A stretch of 64,000 nt of DNA from contig NZ_LSRS01000005.1 in assembly GCF_009932395.1 (NCBI RefSeq), positions 417,390-481,389 on the forward strand. The letters run 5' to 3'. Positions 53,101 to 62,359 of the stretch are shown in pieces; the first letter of the stretch is position 1; each line of letters begins with the position of its first letter. The position numbers were made by a program, and so were the translations under genes. The notes beneath the pieces are model-generated. The model worked only from the letters and a program-made list of their open reading frames with translations. It was not told where the DNA came from and did not search any database. This DNA comes from Sporotomaculum syntrophicum (GTDB lineage: Bacteria > Bacillota > Desulfotomaculia > Desulfotomaculales > Desulfallaceae).

Positions 53101-55278
53101 TTAGCAGTGGCTATTGCCGCACTCAGGGCAGCTATAACAGCCCTCCACCGGCAGCATAACGGTGCCGCATACTTCGCATAGCTGGCCTGATGGCTCAAAC
53201 TGGACCGGCGGTTGTTCATGAGCCAGTCCTTCCTCCCTTAATATAGCGGTTAACTGTTTGGCAATAGCCCCTGCGCAGGATTTGCCGGGTGATAACTGCT
53301 TGCCTTTACCCCGAGCCATCATGTAGTTCGGGCAGGGGTGGGTGCTTTGCAACTGTTCGATTATTTTATCCACCGATATGCCACCGCGAATCGCCAGGCT
53401 GATTAGCCGGGAGGTTGCTTCAGTGTACACGAGGCACCCGCCGTCTGAGCCGGTGGTGATAAAGGTTTCGATGATGTTACCGTTGTTATCCCAGTTCACC
53501 GTTAAATATAATTTTCCGCAGCCGGTATCCAGCCGGTAGGTTTTACCGATGGTGTTCTGGGGTCTTGGGATGATCTCACCTCTGGTGACGCTGGCGGCTG
53601 TCCGGGGCTTCCCTTCGCCAACGGTAATTACCCCTTCCTTGCAGCCATCCCTGAACACTGTGATCCCTTTTAAGCCCAGCTGATATGCTAAACGGTAGCT
53701 TTTGTCGATATCGTTGACCGTAGCGCTGTTGGGTAAGTTGATGGTCTTTGATACAGCATTGTCAGTATTTTTTTGCACGGCTACCTGCATTTTAATATGA
53801 TCCCGCGGCGCAATATCCTGGGCACCCTTGAAGATCTGCTGGATGTCCCGGGGGATACCGGTTACCCCCTGGCAGGTTCCCCTTTGGGCTACCTCGGTTA
53901 ACACATCTGCGGTCACGCCCCTTCTCTGGCACGCTTCCAAAAATAACGGGGAAAACACCTCAAAATCACCGGCTACTTTAGTTTGCTTGGTATAAGCCAC
54001 GGCAAAAATTGGCTCGACGCCGTATCCCTCGCAGCCCGCCATGGCGGTTACGCTGCCCGTAGGCGCGATGGTAATACAGGCAGCATTGCGGCGTTTTTCG
54101 TGGGGATAATAGATGCTGTTTTCCCAGTCCGGGAAACAACCCTTTTCCTCGGCCAATTCTCGGGAAGTCTCATGGGCCGTTTGCTGGATAAACCGGGTTA
54201 GCTCGCCGGCAAAGGAGCGTCCTTCCGGGCTGTCGTAGGCTAAATTCGCCATAATTAGGGCATCAGCCAGGCCGGTGAAACCCAGGCCTATTTTGCGGGT
54301 CGACTTGGTGTTTTGATCAACTAACGGTAAGGGGTATTCCGCTACATCGATGAGGTTATCTAAGAATTTAACCGCTAAACTTACCGTGTCACGCAGCAAA
54401 TCCCAGTCTACTGCGCCGGCCTTAACCATTTTCGCCAGGTTAACACTGCCCAGCAGGCAGGATTCACCGGGATAAAGAGGCTGCTCACCGCAGGGATTGG
54501 TGGCATTCATCACCTTACCCGGTACCGGGTTAGCCCGCTGGATCTGGTCCAGAAAAATAATCCCGGGGTCACCGCAGGCATGGGCGGCCCAGATCAGCAT
54601 ATCCCAGAGTTCTGTGGCAGCGATAGTTTCATAGACCTTGCCGTTGAATTTAAGCTCCCAGGCCGCCCCCTGATTTAAAGCATCCATAAAGGCATCTATC
54701 ACGCCCACGGATAAATTAAAATTAGTTAAATCGCCGTTTAGTTTGGCATTGATGAAATCTTTAATTTCCGGGTGATCAATATTCAGGATACCCAGGGAAG
54801 CGCCCCGGCGTACCCCACCCTGCATCACCATATTGGCCGAAGCGTTATAAAGCCTGATCAATTCCACCACCCCGCTGGCCTGGCCTTTGGTGGAGTGTAC
54901 CAGGTCACCCTTGGGCCTGATGCTGGAAAAATTGTAGCCCGTACCGCCGCCGGATTTGAAGATCATGGCTGTCTGATGCAGCACGTCGTACATCGAATGC
55001 AGGCTATCCTCCACGGCGAGTACAAAACATGCCCCCGGTTGCCAGGGCCTGTCTGTCTTGCCAACATTAGCCCAGATGGGGGTGCTGGGTACAAATAATA
55101 AATTGCCGATCACGTCGGTGAATTTAGTTGTCCAGTAGTGCTGGTCCTGTTCCACAATAGAGGCTGTAGTCGCTAACCTGTGGACAGCTTGGGGAAAGGT
55201 TTCGTTGATCTGGCCGTTTTCGTCTTTACCGGCGTATCTAGCATCAAATACCTTTTGGCCATTAGCTGATAATTGCAT
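53101..55278 (-). CDS. nrdJ: Adenosylcobalamin-dependent (class II) ribonucleotide reductase
   Basis: 725 residues. Motifs include PWQPGACFVLAVEDSLHSMY, KSGGGTGYNFSSIRPKGDLV, ATNPCGEQPLYPGESCLLGS with the catalytic radical Cys region, KIGLGFTGLADALI and ITIAPTGSVTAMAGCEGYG. The C-terminus has the extra zinc-ribbon-like end CEVCGTVM and YSCPECGNSHC that accepts electrons. It makes deoxyribonucleotides without oxygen, using B12. GGAGG lies before the ATG. It is a single gene with its own terminator. Confidence 0.95.
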   Translation of the reverse strand: MQLSANGQKVFDARYAGKDENGQINETFPQAVHRLATTASIVEQDQHYWTTKFTDVIGNLLFVPSTPIWANVGKTDRPWQPGACFVLAVEDSLHSMYDVLHQTAMIFKSGGGTGYNFSSIRPKGDLVHSTKGQASGVVELIRLYNASANMVMQGGVRRGASLGILNIDHPEIKDFINAKLNGDLTNFNLSVGVIDAFMDALNQGAAWELKFNGKVYETIAATELWDMLIWAAHACGDPGIIFLDQIQRANPVPGKVMNATNPCGEQPLYPGESCLLGSVNLAKMVKAGAVDWDLLRDTVSLAVKFLDNLIDVAEYPLPLVDQNTKSTRKIGLGFTGLADALIMANLAYDSPEGRSFAGELTRFIQQTAHETSRELAEEKGCFPDWENSIYYPHEKRRNAACITIAPTGSVTAMAGCEGYGVEPIFAVAYTKQTKVAGDFEVFSPLFLEACQRRGVTADVLTEVAQRGTCQGVTGIPRDIQQIFKGAQDIAPRDHIKMQVAVQKNTDNAVSKTINLPNSATVNDIDKSYRLAYQLGLKGITVFRDGCKEGVITVGEGKPRTAASVTRGEIIPRPQNTIGKTYRLDTGCGKLYLTVNWDNNGNIIETFITTGSDGGCLVYTEATSRLISLAIRGGISVDKIIEQLQSTHPCPNYMMARGKGKQLSPGKSCAGAIAKQLTAILREEGLAHEQPPVQFEPSGQLCEVCGTVMLPVEGCYSCPECGNSHC

Positions 55279-55406
55279 TAGTCTCCTCCAATTGTTATGT
55301 TGCTGGATCTTTTCTATAATTATGCCATTTTAATAACAGCTTGGACAGCTTTTTTTTAACTGTTATCCGACAGCAACAAATTGGTGAAGCAGCGTTTTAG
55401 CGCAGC

Positions 55407-55557
55407 TTAGGGAGCGCCCTGATACAAATACCAGATGTGCGTATTCTCATACTCACCGCAAACGTGGCAGATATTCTAAAGTGTTCAGCATGGTAAGGAC
55501 CTCTTTCCTCGGCATAAACACTGTTTTTCACGGCAGGAACCCGTATTTTTTTATCAT
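55407..55557 (-). pseudogene. Small CxxC protein gene with two frameshifts
   Basis: An ATG eight bases after a perfect AAAGGAGG starts MIKK. A run of seven As then shifts the frame; the neighbouring frame continues IRVPAVKNSVYAEERGPYHA-EHFR. A second shift leads to ICHVCGEYENTHIWYLYQGA and a stop. Joined, these give a coherent 49-residue protein with one CxxC pair. It is either decayed or read with A-run slippage. The family is unknown to me. Confidence 0.5.
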
Positions 55558-55780
55558 TGCACCCGCCTCCTTTGTATGTGTAGCCAGGCATCGTTAATCG
55601 GAAACAGTTTGATATAAATTAATTATCGTTATTATAATAGATCTAGCTTAAATGCGGTGAGGTCCAGCGGGTGACAAGAGCGATATTTTCTGCGAAAAAA
55701 CTACAACAAAGAAGGAAAAGTAAAGATTTGGTCGTATCCCCATTTAGAGGTGTTAACTCCATCTACAAGGGGGTTATTTT

Positions 55781-56779
55781 ATGTCCAGCGCTGATAATAC
55801 TAAAGCACTGCGCATGGCCAAATTGCTTGAACTGCTCAACAAAAGGAGCCCGTATGGCGGCATAACCCTGTCCGATATGGCCGAGGCCTGTCAGGTAACC
55901 AGGCGGAGTATTCTGCGCTACCTGGATGAAATTGAAAATAGCATGGGCGTCCCTCTACTCAGGCCGGAAAAGAGCAACTCCGGGCAAGGCCTGTACCGCC
56001 TGGATGTCGGTTACTTACCATCGATCAGCCCGGAAAAAGCGCTGATTATTTTACTCAGCCTTCTGCAGCAAAAGGGTTCCGCTCTGGCCGGCCACACCAA
56101 TGAGATCAAGGACGCGCTGCTGGGTACGCTGTTTAAGTATAAGTACGCGCCCCGGAGCCTGCCGGTGGAGCAGCTGCAGGAGCGCATCCACCTGGTGGAG
56201 GAACAGCTGGCGGACCCGGCAAGGGTCGGCGAGATTTTTGCCAAGCTGGTGCAGGCTTTGCGGGATTGTTACCGGGTTAAGCTATGGTATTACGTCAGCC
56301 ACAGCCGGCAGAACACTGAACGGGTGGTGGAACCTTACGGGTTAATCTGTAAGCGGCACAACTGGTATTTAGTGGCTTATTGCCTGACTAGAAAGGATCT
56401 GCGGGTATTCCGGGTGGACCAAATCAACGATATATTCCCCTACACCTCGGATTACTACCAGTATCCCACTAGTTTTTCCTTGAGAGATTTTATGGCCCAC
56501 AGTTGGGGAGTAATCAACGATGGAGATGTTTGCCGGGTCAGGCTGAGGTTTGACCCGTCCGTGGCTCACCGGGTAAAAAACCTGATTTACCATCCTTCCC
56601 AGGCTGTCGAAGCCGAAGCACCCGATGGTGCCGTGGTCATATCCTTTGAGGTTTGCGGTATCAAGGAGCTTACCACCTGGATCATCCAGTGGGGCAATAT
56701 GGTGGAAGTGCTGGAGCCGGACTGGTTGAGAGAGGACATCTGCGCTTTTGCCAGGCGGGTACTGGCGGTATATGAGTAA
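55781..56779 (+). CDS. HTH-WYL domain transcriptional regulator
   Basis: 332 residues. The N-terminal winged helix is LSDMAEACQVTRRSILRYLDEIE and LLRPEKSNSGQGLYRL. The central WYL domain is YRVKLWYYVSHSRQNTERVV-EPYGLI with KRHNWYLVAYCLTRKDLRVF; a WCX-type C-terminus follows. WYL domains sense nucleotide-like or other small ligands. It is divergent from the RNR gene, and the 180-residue-type gene at 56825 converges on it; no target can be named. Confidence 0.87.
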   Translation: MSSADNTKALRMAKLLELLNKRSPYGGITLSDMAEACQVTRRSILRYLDEIENSMGVPLLRPEKSNSGQGLYRLDVGYLPSISPEKALIILLSLLQQKGSALAGHTNEIKDALLGTLFKYKYAPRSLPVEQLQERIHLVEEQLADPARVGEIFAKLVQALRDCYRVKLWYYVSHSRQNTERVVEPYGLICKRHNWYLVAYCLTRKDLRVFRVDQINDIFPYTSDYYQYPTSFSLRDFMAHSWGVINDGDVCRVRLRFDPSVAHRVKNLIYHPSQAVEAEAPDGAVVISFEVCGIKELTTWIIQWGNMVEVLEPDWLREDICAFARRVLAVYE

Positions 56780-56824
56780 TAAAGAGGTAAAAGGTGGTAA
56801 AAGCAACCAAGCCGGCCCCAATAT

Positions 56825-57331
56825 TTACCTATCGCCGTGAAAATGGGTCATTGCGTAGGAAAGGCCAATTCTGGCCGACCAGTTCAAGGCCTCGTTTAAC
56901 TCGTCATAAAGGTCGAGGAACCCGCCCTGGAACAAGTCCTGGTTGGTTTTCAGCCACTCTTGAAATGCGTTGAACATCCCCGTGCACATACCCATCGCAG
57001 TATTCATAAAGTCGGCCGCGTTTGGCGGAACCGACGCCCCGGTTCTGCCGTTTAACAGGTCGGCTTCGGAGAATAACAAGGTTACATCTTTACCATCTGC
57101 GGCCTGCCAGAGAAAATAGATCTCAACGCTCTTGGCAAAAACATAATGGAAGGCATTTTGGATCACCTGAATGGATAAACCGTTATCATCAGGGTGCTCA
57201 TAGATCGTTTCTGAAGCCGCATCGGCCAGGTTTTTTAGCACCCCCAAGGTTTCCGGGATAAAATGGGGATTTTCCTCCTCCAGTAAGCCACAGGTGGTGG
57301 CGGACTTTAACAGGCTTTCCTTGCTGAACAT
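56825..57331 (-). CDS. Conserved-looking protein of unknown function
   Basis: About 168 residues, soluble, mainly helical: GLLEEENPHFIPETLGVLKN, NAFHYVFAKSVEIYFLWQAA, NAADFMNTAMGMCTGMFNAF and LYDELNEALNWSARIGLSYA. No motif is recognised. ATG 57331 is preferred over the in-frame ATG 12 codons upstream, since neither has a strong site but homology-like content begins here. Upstream of it is the ADP-ribosylglycohydrolase gene on the same strand. Confidence 0.6.
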   Translation of the reverse strand: MFSKESLLKSATTCGLLEEENPHFIPETLGVLKNLADAASETIYEHPDDNGLSIQVIQNAFHYVFAKSVEIYFLWQAADGKDVTLLFSEADLLNGRTGASVPPNAADFMNTAMGMCTGMFNAFQEWLKTNQDLFQGGFLDLYDELNEALNWSARIGLSYAMTHFHGDR

Positions 57332-57473
57332 GCAGGCATCACTCTTTCTAAAGTTATTAGTAGGCAATTGCTGTGATTGCCATGATATGTTATGCAGCTT
57401 ATTATACCAGGACTACATATCTTTTTCATCTATTTTAGCGATGAGCACCTGCCGGAGGATTAGGCTCCCGGTG

Positions 57474-58421
57474 TTAATGAACCCGCTTGATGCTGCTCAC
57501 AAACTGAGCGCATAAGGATTTGATTTCGTCGATATGGATAATCGCCTTAAGCCATACATCCGGGATACATGTTAACCCGTAATATACGCCAGCCAGGCCG
57601 CCGGTTACAGCTCCGACGGTATCAGTGTCTTCACCCAGATTCACCGCTGTTAGCAGGGTAGCCGCGAAGCTTGACTCGTTGAGAAGGCACCAAATCGCCG
57701 CTTCCAGCGTATCTACAACATAACCGCTAGATTTAATCCTCTCTTCCGGCTCAACCGGCAGTGTGCCGGCGAGTACACGTTCAAAATGGGGCAACTCCCC
57801 GGCTAAAGCCTTGCCAGGGAAGATTGTGGCTGCTTTTTGCTGTAGCGCAGCATAAGCAGCGACAGGCGACTTACCGTTAAGCAGTTCCTTGACCAGCAAG
57901 GCATACAGGCAGCAGGCCAGCTGGCTGCGGGGGTGACCATGAGTAATACGGGAAATGGCGCAGATTTTTTGCACCAGCTCACTGTCCTCCTCGCCGGCAA
58001 AATAAATGGCTGCGGGCAAAATTCGCATCAGAGAGCCGTTACCGTTGTTTCTCTCACCAGCCGGCCCGGCCAGTAGGGGCTCCACCCCTGAGCTCAGGTT
58101 CTCCATGGCCTCCCAGGTAGCCCCACCGATATCAAAGGCCCGCCCAAAGGGAGTCCAATGGCCTGCTGCAAACCAGCGAACAAAGTTTTGCCCGATGGCA
58201 GTTAAATCGTAGCCTTGGCTGCTCAGGGTTTCAACCAGACACAGGGTCAGGGATGAATCGTCCGACCAGGTCCCTGGGGGTGTATTAAAGGTCCCGTAAC
58301 CGGTCATTTCTTTAATCGGGTTTTTCTGAACATCCTGCCGGGATAAAAACTGCACCGGTAAGCCCAGGGCATCTCCCGTGATCACTCCCAGGATACCGCC
58401 TATAATTTGTTCTCTCTTCAT
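57474..58421 (-). CDS. ADP-ribosylglycohydrolase family protein
   Basis: 315 residues. Metal-binding motifs of the DraG/ARH family: IGGILGVITGDALGLPVQF, GTWSDDSSLTLCLVETL (the usual TDDT as SDDS), NGNGSLMRILPAAIYF, ISRITHGHPRS and NLGEDTDTVGAVTGGLAGVY. Such enzymes remove ADP-ribose from proteins or small molecules. No ADP-ribosyltransferase gene is visible nearby. Confidence 0.88.
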   Translation of the reverse strand: MKREQIIGGILGVITGDALGLPVQFLSRQDVQKNPIKEMTGYGTFNTPPGTWSDDSSLTLCLVETLSSQGYDLTAIGQNFVRWFAAGHWTPFGRAFDIGGATWEAMENLSSGVEPLLAGPAGERNNGNGSLMRILPAAIYFAGEEDSELVQKICAISRITHGHPRSQLACCLYALLVKELLNGKSPVAAYAALQQKAATIFPGKALAGELPHFERVLAGTLPVEPEERIKSSGYVVDTLEAAIWCLLNESSFAATLLTAVNLGEDTDTVGAVTGGLAGVYYGLTCIPDVWLKAIIHIDEIKSLCAQFVSSIKRVH

Positions 58422-58658
58422 GAGTGCACATCCTTTCCCATATATTTGTCTGTTTCTTGGCTTGATTAAAGGATAACACCAGGTCAGGGCAGCAGTTTGT
58501 CACCGGTTATAATTTAATACGAAAAAAATTAGCCTCCGATCAAAAACAAGGCTAATTAATTACCTGCCAGGCTAACCGAATCCGACATGATAAACCAAGT
58601 GGTCGGAAGAAAGGCATAATATTGCAATTCTTTTAAGAGCGTTGTTGCCGATTTTTTC

Positions 58659-60013
58659 TTATGTATTAAATATTACAAAAAACGTTGTACCTGTGGGACC
58701 AGTTTTAATATTGATCTTGGCATAATGTCTCTGTGCGATGCTGTAGCAAACAACCAGTCCCAGGCCAGTACCGTTATCTTTGGTTGTAAAGAATGGTTTG
58801 CCTATTTTATCCAGTACTTCTGGTGGTATCCCTGTACTCTGGTCTTGCACAGCCAGAACTATACCGTCATTATTCTTGTAGGTTTTAATGGATAAAAGTC
58901 CACCCGGCTACATTGCCTCAAGACCATTACGGACAAGGTTATGGATAAGTTAGATTATCTCGTTTTTATCAATAACTATAGGGGGAATATCACCAAGCTC
59001 CATTTCAATATTTTTTTCTTGTTTCAAAGCATCAGCCTGGAGCAAAGGAAAGAAAGTCCTTATTATCTTGTTTAAACATTGACTTTCCAATTTCACAGTC
59101 TTATCTTTTGCCAATGATAGAAACTCCGCGATAATCGAGTTAACTCTGTCCAGTTCCTCTATCAATAAATCCATGTATTCCTTATCTAGAGCATACCTTT
59201 CCTTGCCCCCGAGCAATTGCAGGAACCCTCTGACAATCGTCATCGGATTGCGAATTTCATGTCCAATTTCTGCCGCCATTTGTCCTACCAGGTTCAAACG
59301 GTCTAAACGTGCCATTTCATGTTGGTAGTGTCTTAATTCTGTAATATCATTAACTATTACAAGTATACATTTTGCATTGTTCCATATTATGATAGCTGCT
59401 GGCAACAAAACCGTCTTTATTTCTCTTGATTTTTCATAAAATTTGGCTTCGAAATTTTTTATATAACCTTTTCGGGCGATTGCTTCAATAAATTCATCAC
59501 GTTCATTATAGTCTATGCATCAAGCACAGGTGGAAGTGTCCAATTCCAATAAGTAAGCCTTCTTTGAGGATGGTCTGGAGTTAAGAAAGGTTTTCCCATT
59601 GCTTGATAAGTTTTTTTTGTACTTACAACGTCATCAAAAATTTCTTTAGTGATGAAAGGGTAATAATCAAAATAATTATTACCTGAAAGTTCAGAAATGT
59701 TGTAAGAAAATTCTTTTGCATATGCTTCGTTTACACGGACAAAATTATAATTTTTATCCAGGATACAAACTGGGGAGGGTATTTGGTTAAAGAAGGTTTC
59801 TAAGGCTTTTGATGATTTTTTAATTTTTTCTATTTCCTCTCTTAGTCTTTTATTTTCTGCTTCTAACTTTTGGATAATTAGTGTTTCATCCTCGTTTAAC
59901 CGGGAACTACCTAGGTTAATTGCGCTTATAAATTTACTATATTTTCTAAAGTGTCCAGCAATTTTATCTTTTGTGACAGTCAAAGTATTCATCCTCTCAT
60001 TCACGGGACTCAA
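58659..60013 (-). pseudogene. Decayed PAS-type sensor histidine kinase
   Basis: Three separate frames form one kinase. A PAS domain (SPVCILDKNYNFVRVNEAYA) ends at a stop near 59513. After a frame change HisKA follows (MAAEIGHEIRNPMTIVRGFL). A TAA at about 58947 and a TAG at about 58908 interrupt the sequence before DQSTGIPPEVLDKIGKPFF and GTGLGLVVCYSIAQRHYA. The last part closely resembles the intact kinase at 34754-36184, pointing to an old duplication. Two stops and a frameshift make it non-functional. Confidence 0.82.
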
Positions 60014-60015
60014 TA

Positions 60016-60105
60016 CTATACGTTATTGTCATAGTGATATGCGATGATGAACAATCCAATTATACCCAGCAATGTTACAAATCCTATTAAGGCTAGCAGG
60101 TCCAT
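60016..60105 (-). CDS. Single-helix membrane peptide, 29 residues
   Basis: ATG nine bases after GGGGGTG opens MDLLALIGFVTLLGIIGLFI followed by IAYHYDNNV and a stop. It is almost entirely one transmembrane helix with an acidic outer end. It ends three bases before the decayed kinase frame on the same strand. Very short, but the site, codon quality and helix are convincing for a small membrane peptide. Confidence 0.5.
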   Translation of the reverse strand: MDLLALIGFVTLLGIIGLFIIAYHYDNNV

Positions 60106-60217
60106 GCAAATACACCCCCTAGGTTTTTATACGTAGCACTATGTTGATTTGTGGTGTGGTGTGAATAATTTTGAAATGAAAAAAACCCGGCACAAGGCCG
60201 AGGCTAAGTATGTACCT

Positions 60218-60844
60218 TTACCTGCTCCATAGCGATGGCCAAAACCTATTTAAAAAGGGAATTAGCATGGGCACCCGTTTTTGATACTCCTGGTAGGCAG
60301 TTCCTAACTCATCCACCAGCTTGTGCTCTTCTAATAGACAGCCAATTAAAATATAAATACTTAATATAATACGGGTTATGAATTCTGCCCGGGTAGCGTC
60401 CAGGCTCCAAATAAAAATTAATAACCCAAAATATACGGGGTGTCTCACCAACCTGTAAGGACCTTTAGTAATTATAGCCGGCGCTGGTAATTTTACCTGG
60501 CAGTTGCATTTAGGCATAAATTGCCTTAAACCCAAAAACTCAAGGAAATCAAATTGTCTAAATGACCAAATCAAAATAATTGAAGAAAAGGCCAGCAAAG
60601 CATCTTGCAGGATATGCCAGGGCGGATTAAAGACAATAATTAACTTGCTATCCAGACTTTCCGAGAAAGCCCAAAGGGGAATAAAGGTGGTCAGAGCAAC
60701 TGCATTATAGAGAATACGATAGTAATCATAATTATGGCCAAATTTTTTTTTGACCAGGTGGGTAACCCAATGAGAAACCATTAGGCTGTGTAATGTTGCC
60801 CAGGCGATCCAAAGTAAGGCTAAAGGCAAGTATTTCAATAGCAC
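60218..60844 (-). CDS. Isoprenylcysteine methyltransferase-like (ICMT/PEMT/NnrU-type) membrane protein
   Basis: 208 residues with about five transmembrane helices and the ICMT-type C-terminal SAM-binding motif GPYRLVRHPVYFGLLIFIWS followed by EEHKLVDELGTAYQEYQKRV. Members methylate lipids, prenyl groups or other membrane-held substrates. The substrate here is unknown. Confidence 0.8.
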   Translation of the reverse strand: MLLKYLPLALLWIAWATLHSLMVSHWVTHLVKKKFGHNYDYYRILYNAVALTTFIPLWAFSESLDSKLIIVFNPPWHILQDALLAFSSIILIWSFRQFDFLEFLGLRQFMPKCNCQVKLPAPAIITKGPYRLVRHPVYFGLLIFIWSLDATRAEFITRIILSIYILIGCLLEEHKLVDELGTAYQEYQKRVPMLIPFLNRFWPSLWSR

Positions 60845-61067
60845 AATCCCCTATTTCTTTAGGTTATAATTGTTTTTTTCTCTTTATAAATAATAACTAG
60901 ATTGATACATGAGAAAAATGCTGAGGATTTTAATTTCTCTATAGGCTGTTGTTAAGTAATATTGATATTGATAATATATATTATGATATGTTCAACTTCA
61001 AACAAATACCGGAGCAATATTCTTAGCTTAGCATATTCACTTAACATCAAAAAAGGGAGGGGATTTG

Positions 61068-62243
61068 GTGGGTTTACCTTTAGAGGGTATTAAAATATTG
61101 GATTTGTCGATGGTACTGCCTGGTCCTTTTTGCACTCAGTTACTAGCGGATTATGGAGCAGAAGTTATCAAGGTTGAAAATCGTGGTGGAGATAGGGGGC
61201 GCTGGATGCAGCCCTTTATTAAGGAACAGTCAGCTAGATTTTATGTTGTTAATAGGAATAAAAAGAGTATTACACTGGATTTGAGAAAGTTAGCAAGTAA
61301 AGACATCTTGCGCAGACTGGTGGCCTACAGTGATGTATTAGTACATAATTATCGACCAGGTATGATGGAAAAGTTGGGGTTAGCTTATGAAGATCTCAGA
61401 CCGGTAAACGAACGTCTGATTTATTGCGCCCTAAGTGGTTATGGCGGGACTGGTCCGATAAATAAAAACGCCGCCCATGACATAAATATCGTTAGTTTAG
61501 CCGGTATTGCCGATTTGACAGGGACCTCAAACAGCATACCGGCTCTTTCTGCGGTTCAGTTGGGTGGTATGAGTGGAGCTCTGTATGCAGCCATTGCGAT
61601 TCTTATGGCCTTGTACCAGCGTCAGAACACCGGTCGGGGACAGTACTGTGACATTTCTATGCTGGACGGGCTTATAAGCCTGCTACCCTATACTCTAGCG
61701 GATTGGTCCGGTTGGGGAACGCTTCCTAAGCGAGGAGCAGGCTTTTTAACCGGCGGTTTTGCTTGTTACCAGGTTTATGAAACCAGCGATCATAGATACT
61801 TAAGTTTAGGGGCGATTGAAGGAAAATTCTGGCGGGAGTTCTGCCAACGCATCAACAAGCCCCAATATATACCCATTCAGTTGGAGCCGGCTTACCAGGA
61901 AGAAATGATCAACGGCATTAGAGAAGTTATGAAAAGCAAAACCCAGGCTGAATGGATACAAATATTTGCAGACGCTGATATTTGTCTGACCCCGGTACTT
62001 AACTTAGATGAGGTAAGCAAGCATCCACAGGTGTTAAACAGAGAAATGATCATTAAGTTGCCCGATTTCGAAGACTCCGGGAAGGACATGGTCCTGGCAG
62101 GCCTGCCGATAAAATTTTCAGATACACCCGGTGAGTTTAAATCTATTTTTCCTAAAATTGGAGAACATACAAATGAGATTCTTGCCCATTTGGGTTATTC
62201 ATCAGAAGAAATTGAGTTATTTAGAAAAGAGCAGATAATATAA
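61068..62243 (+). CDS. CaiB/BaiF (class III) CoA-transferase
   Basis: About 391 residues. N-terminal LPLEGIKILDLSMVLPGPFC and QLLADYGAEVIKVENRGGD-R, then DLRKLASKDILRRLVAYSDV, LIYCALSGYGGTGP and the catalytic Asp region NAAHDINIVSLAG. It swaps CoA between an acyl-CoA and a free acid, as for carnitine or hydroxy/bile acids. GTG at 61068 lies seven bases after GGGAGG. It stands alone, so the substrate is not known. Confidence 0.9.
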   Translation: MGLPLEGIKILDLSMVLPGPFCTQLLADYGAEVIKVENRGGDRGRWMQPFIKEQSARFYVVNRNKKSITLDLRKLASKDILRRLVAYSDVLVHNYRPGMMEKLGLAYEDLRPVNERLIYCALSGYGGTGPINKNAAHDINIVSLAGIADLTGTSNSIPALSAVQLGGMSGALYAAIAILMALYQRQNTGRGQYCDISMLDGLISLLPYTLADWSGWGTLPKRGAGFLTGGFACYQVYETSDHRYLSLGAIEGKFWREFCQRINKPQYIPIQLEPAYQEEMINGIREVMKSKTQAEWIQIFADADICLTPVLNLDEVSKHPQVLNREMIIKLPDFEDSGKDMVLAGLPIKFSDTPGEFKSIFPKIGEHTNEILAHLGYSSEEIELFRKEQII

Positions 62244-62359
62244 ACACAATCAAAACCAGCAGTGCCCACCCGCAGTCTCCAATAGCATTGGGGAAAACGC
62301 TAGGAGTCTTTCGCAACGAGTAATTATATTACCCCCATTCAGGGTTTAAAATAAACCAC

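Noticed and set aside
55520..55557. In-frame TGA ten codons after the ATG of the small CxxC gene as a third Sec codon
   Set aside because: The frame before and after it is not the coherent one; the frameshift explanation joins conserved-looking segments better, and no SECIS-like hairpin follows.
58900..59515. Stops in the decayed kinase as recoded codons
   Set aside because: They are TAA and TAG with an additional frameshift, so not Sec codons.
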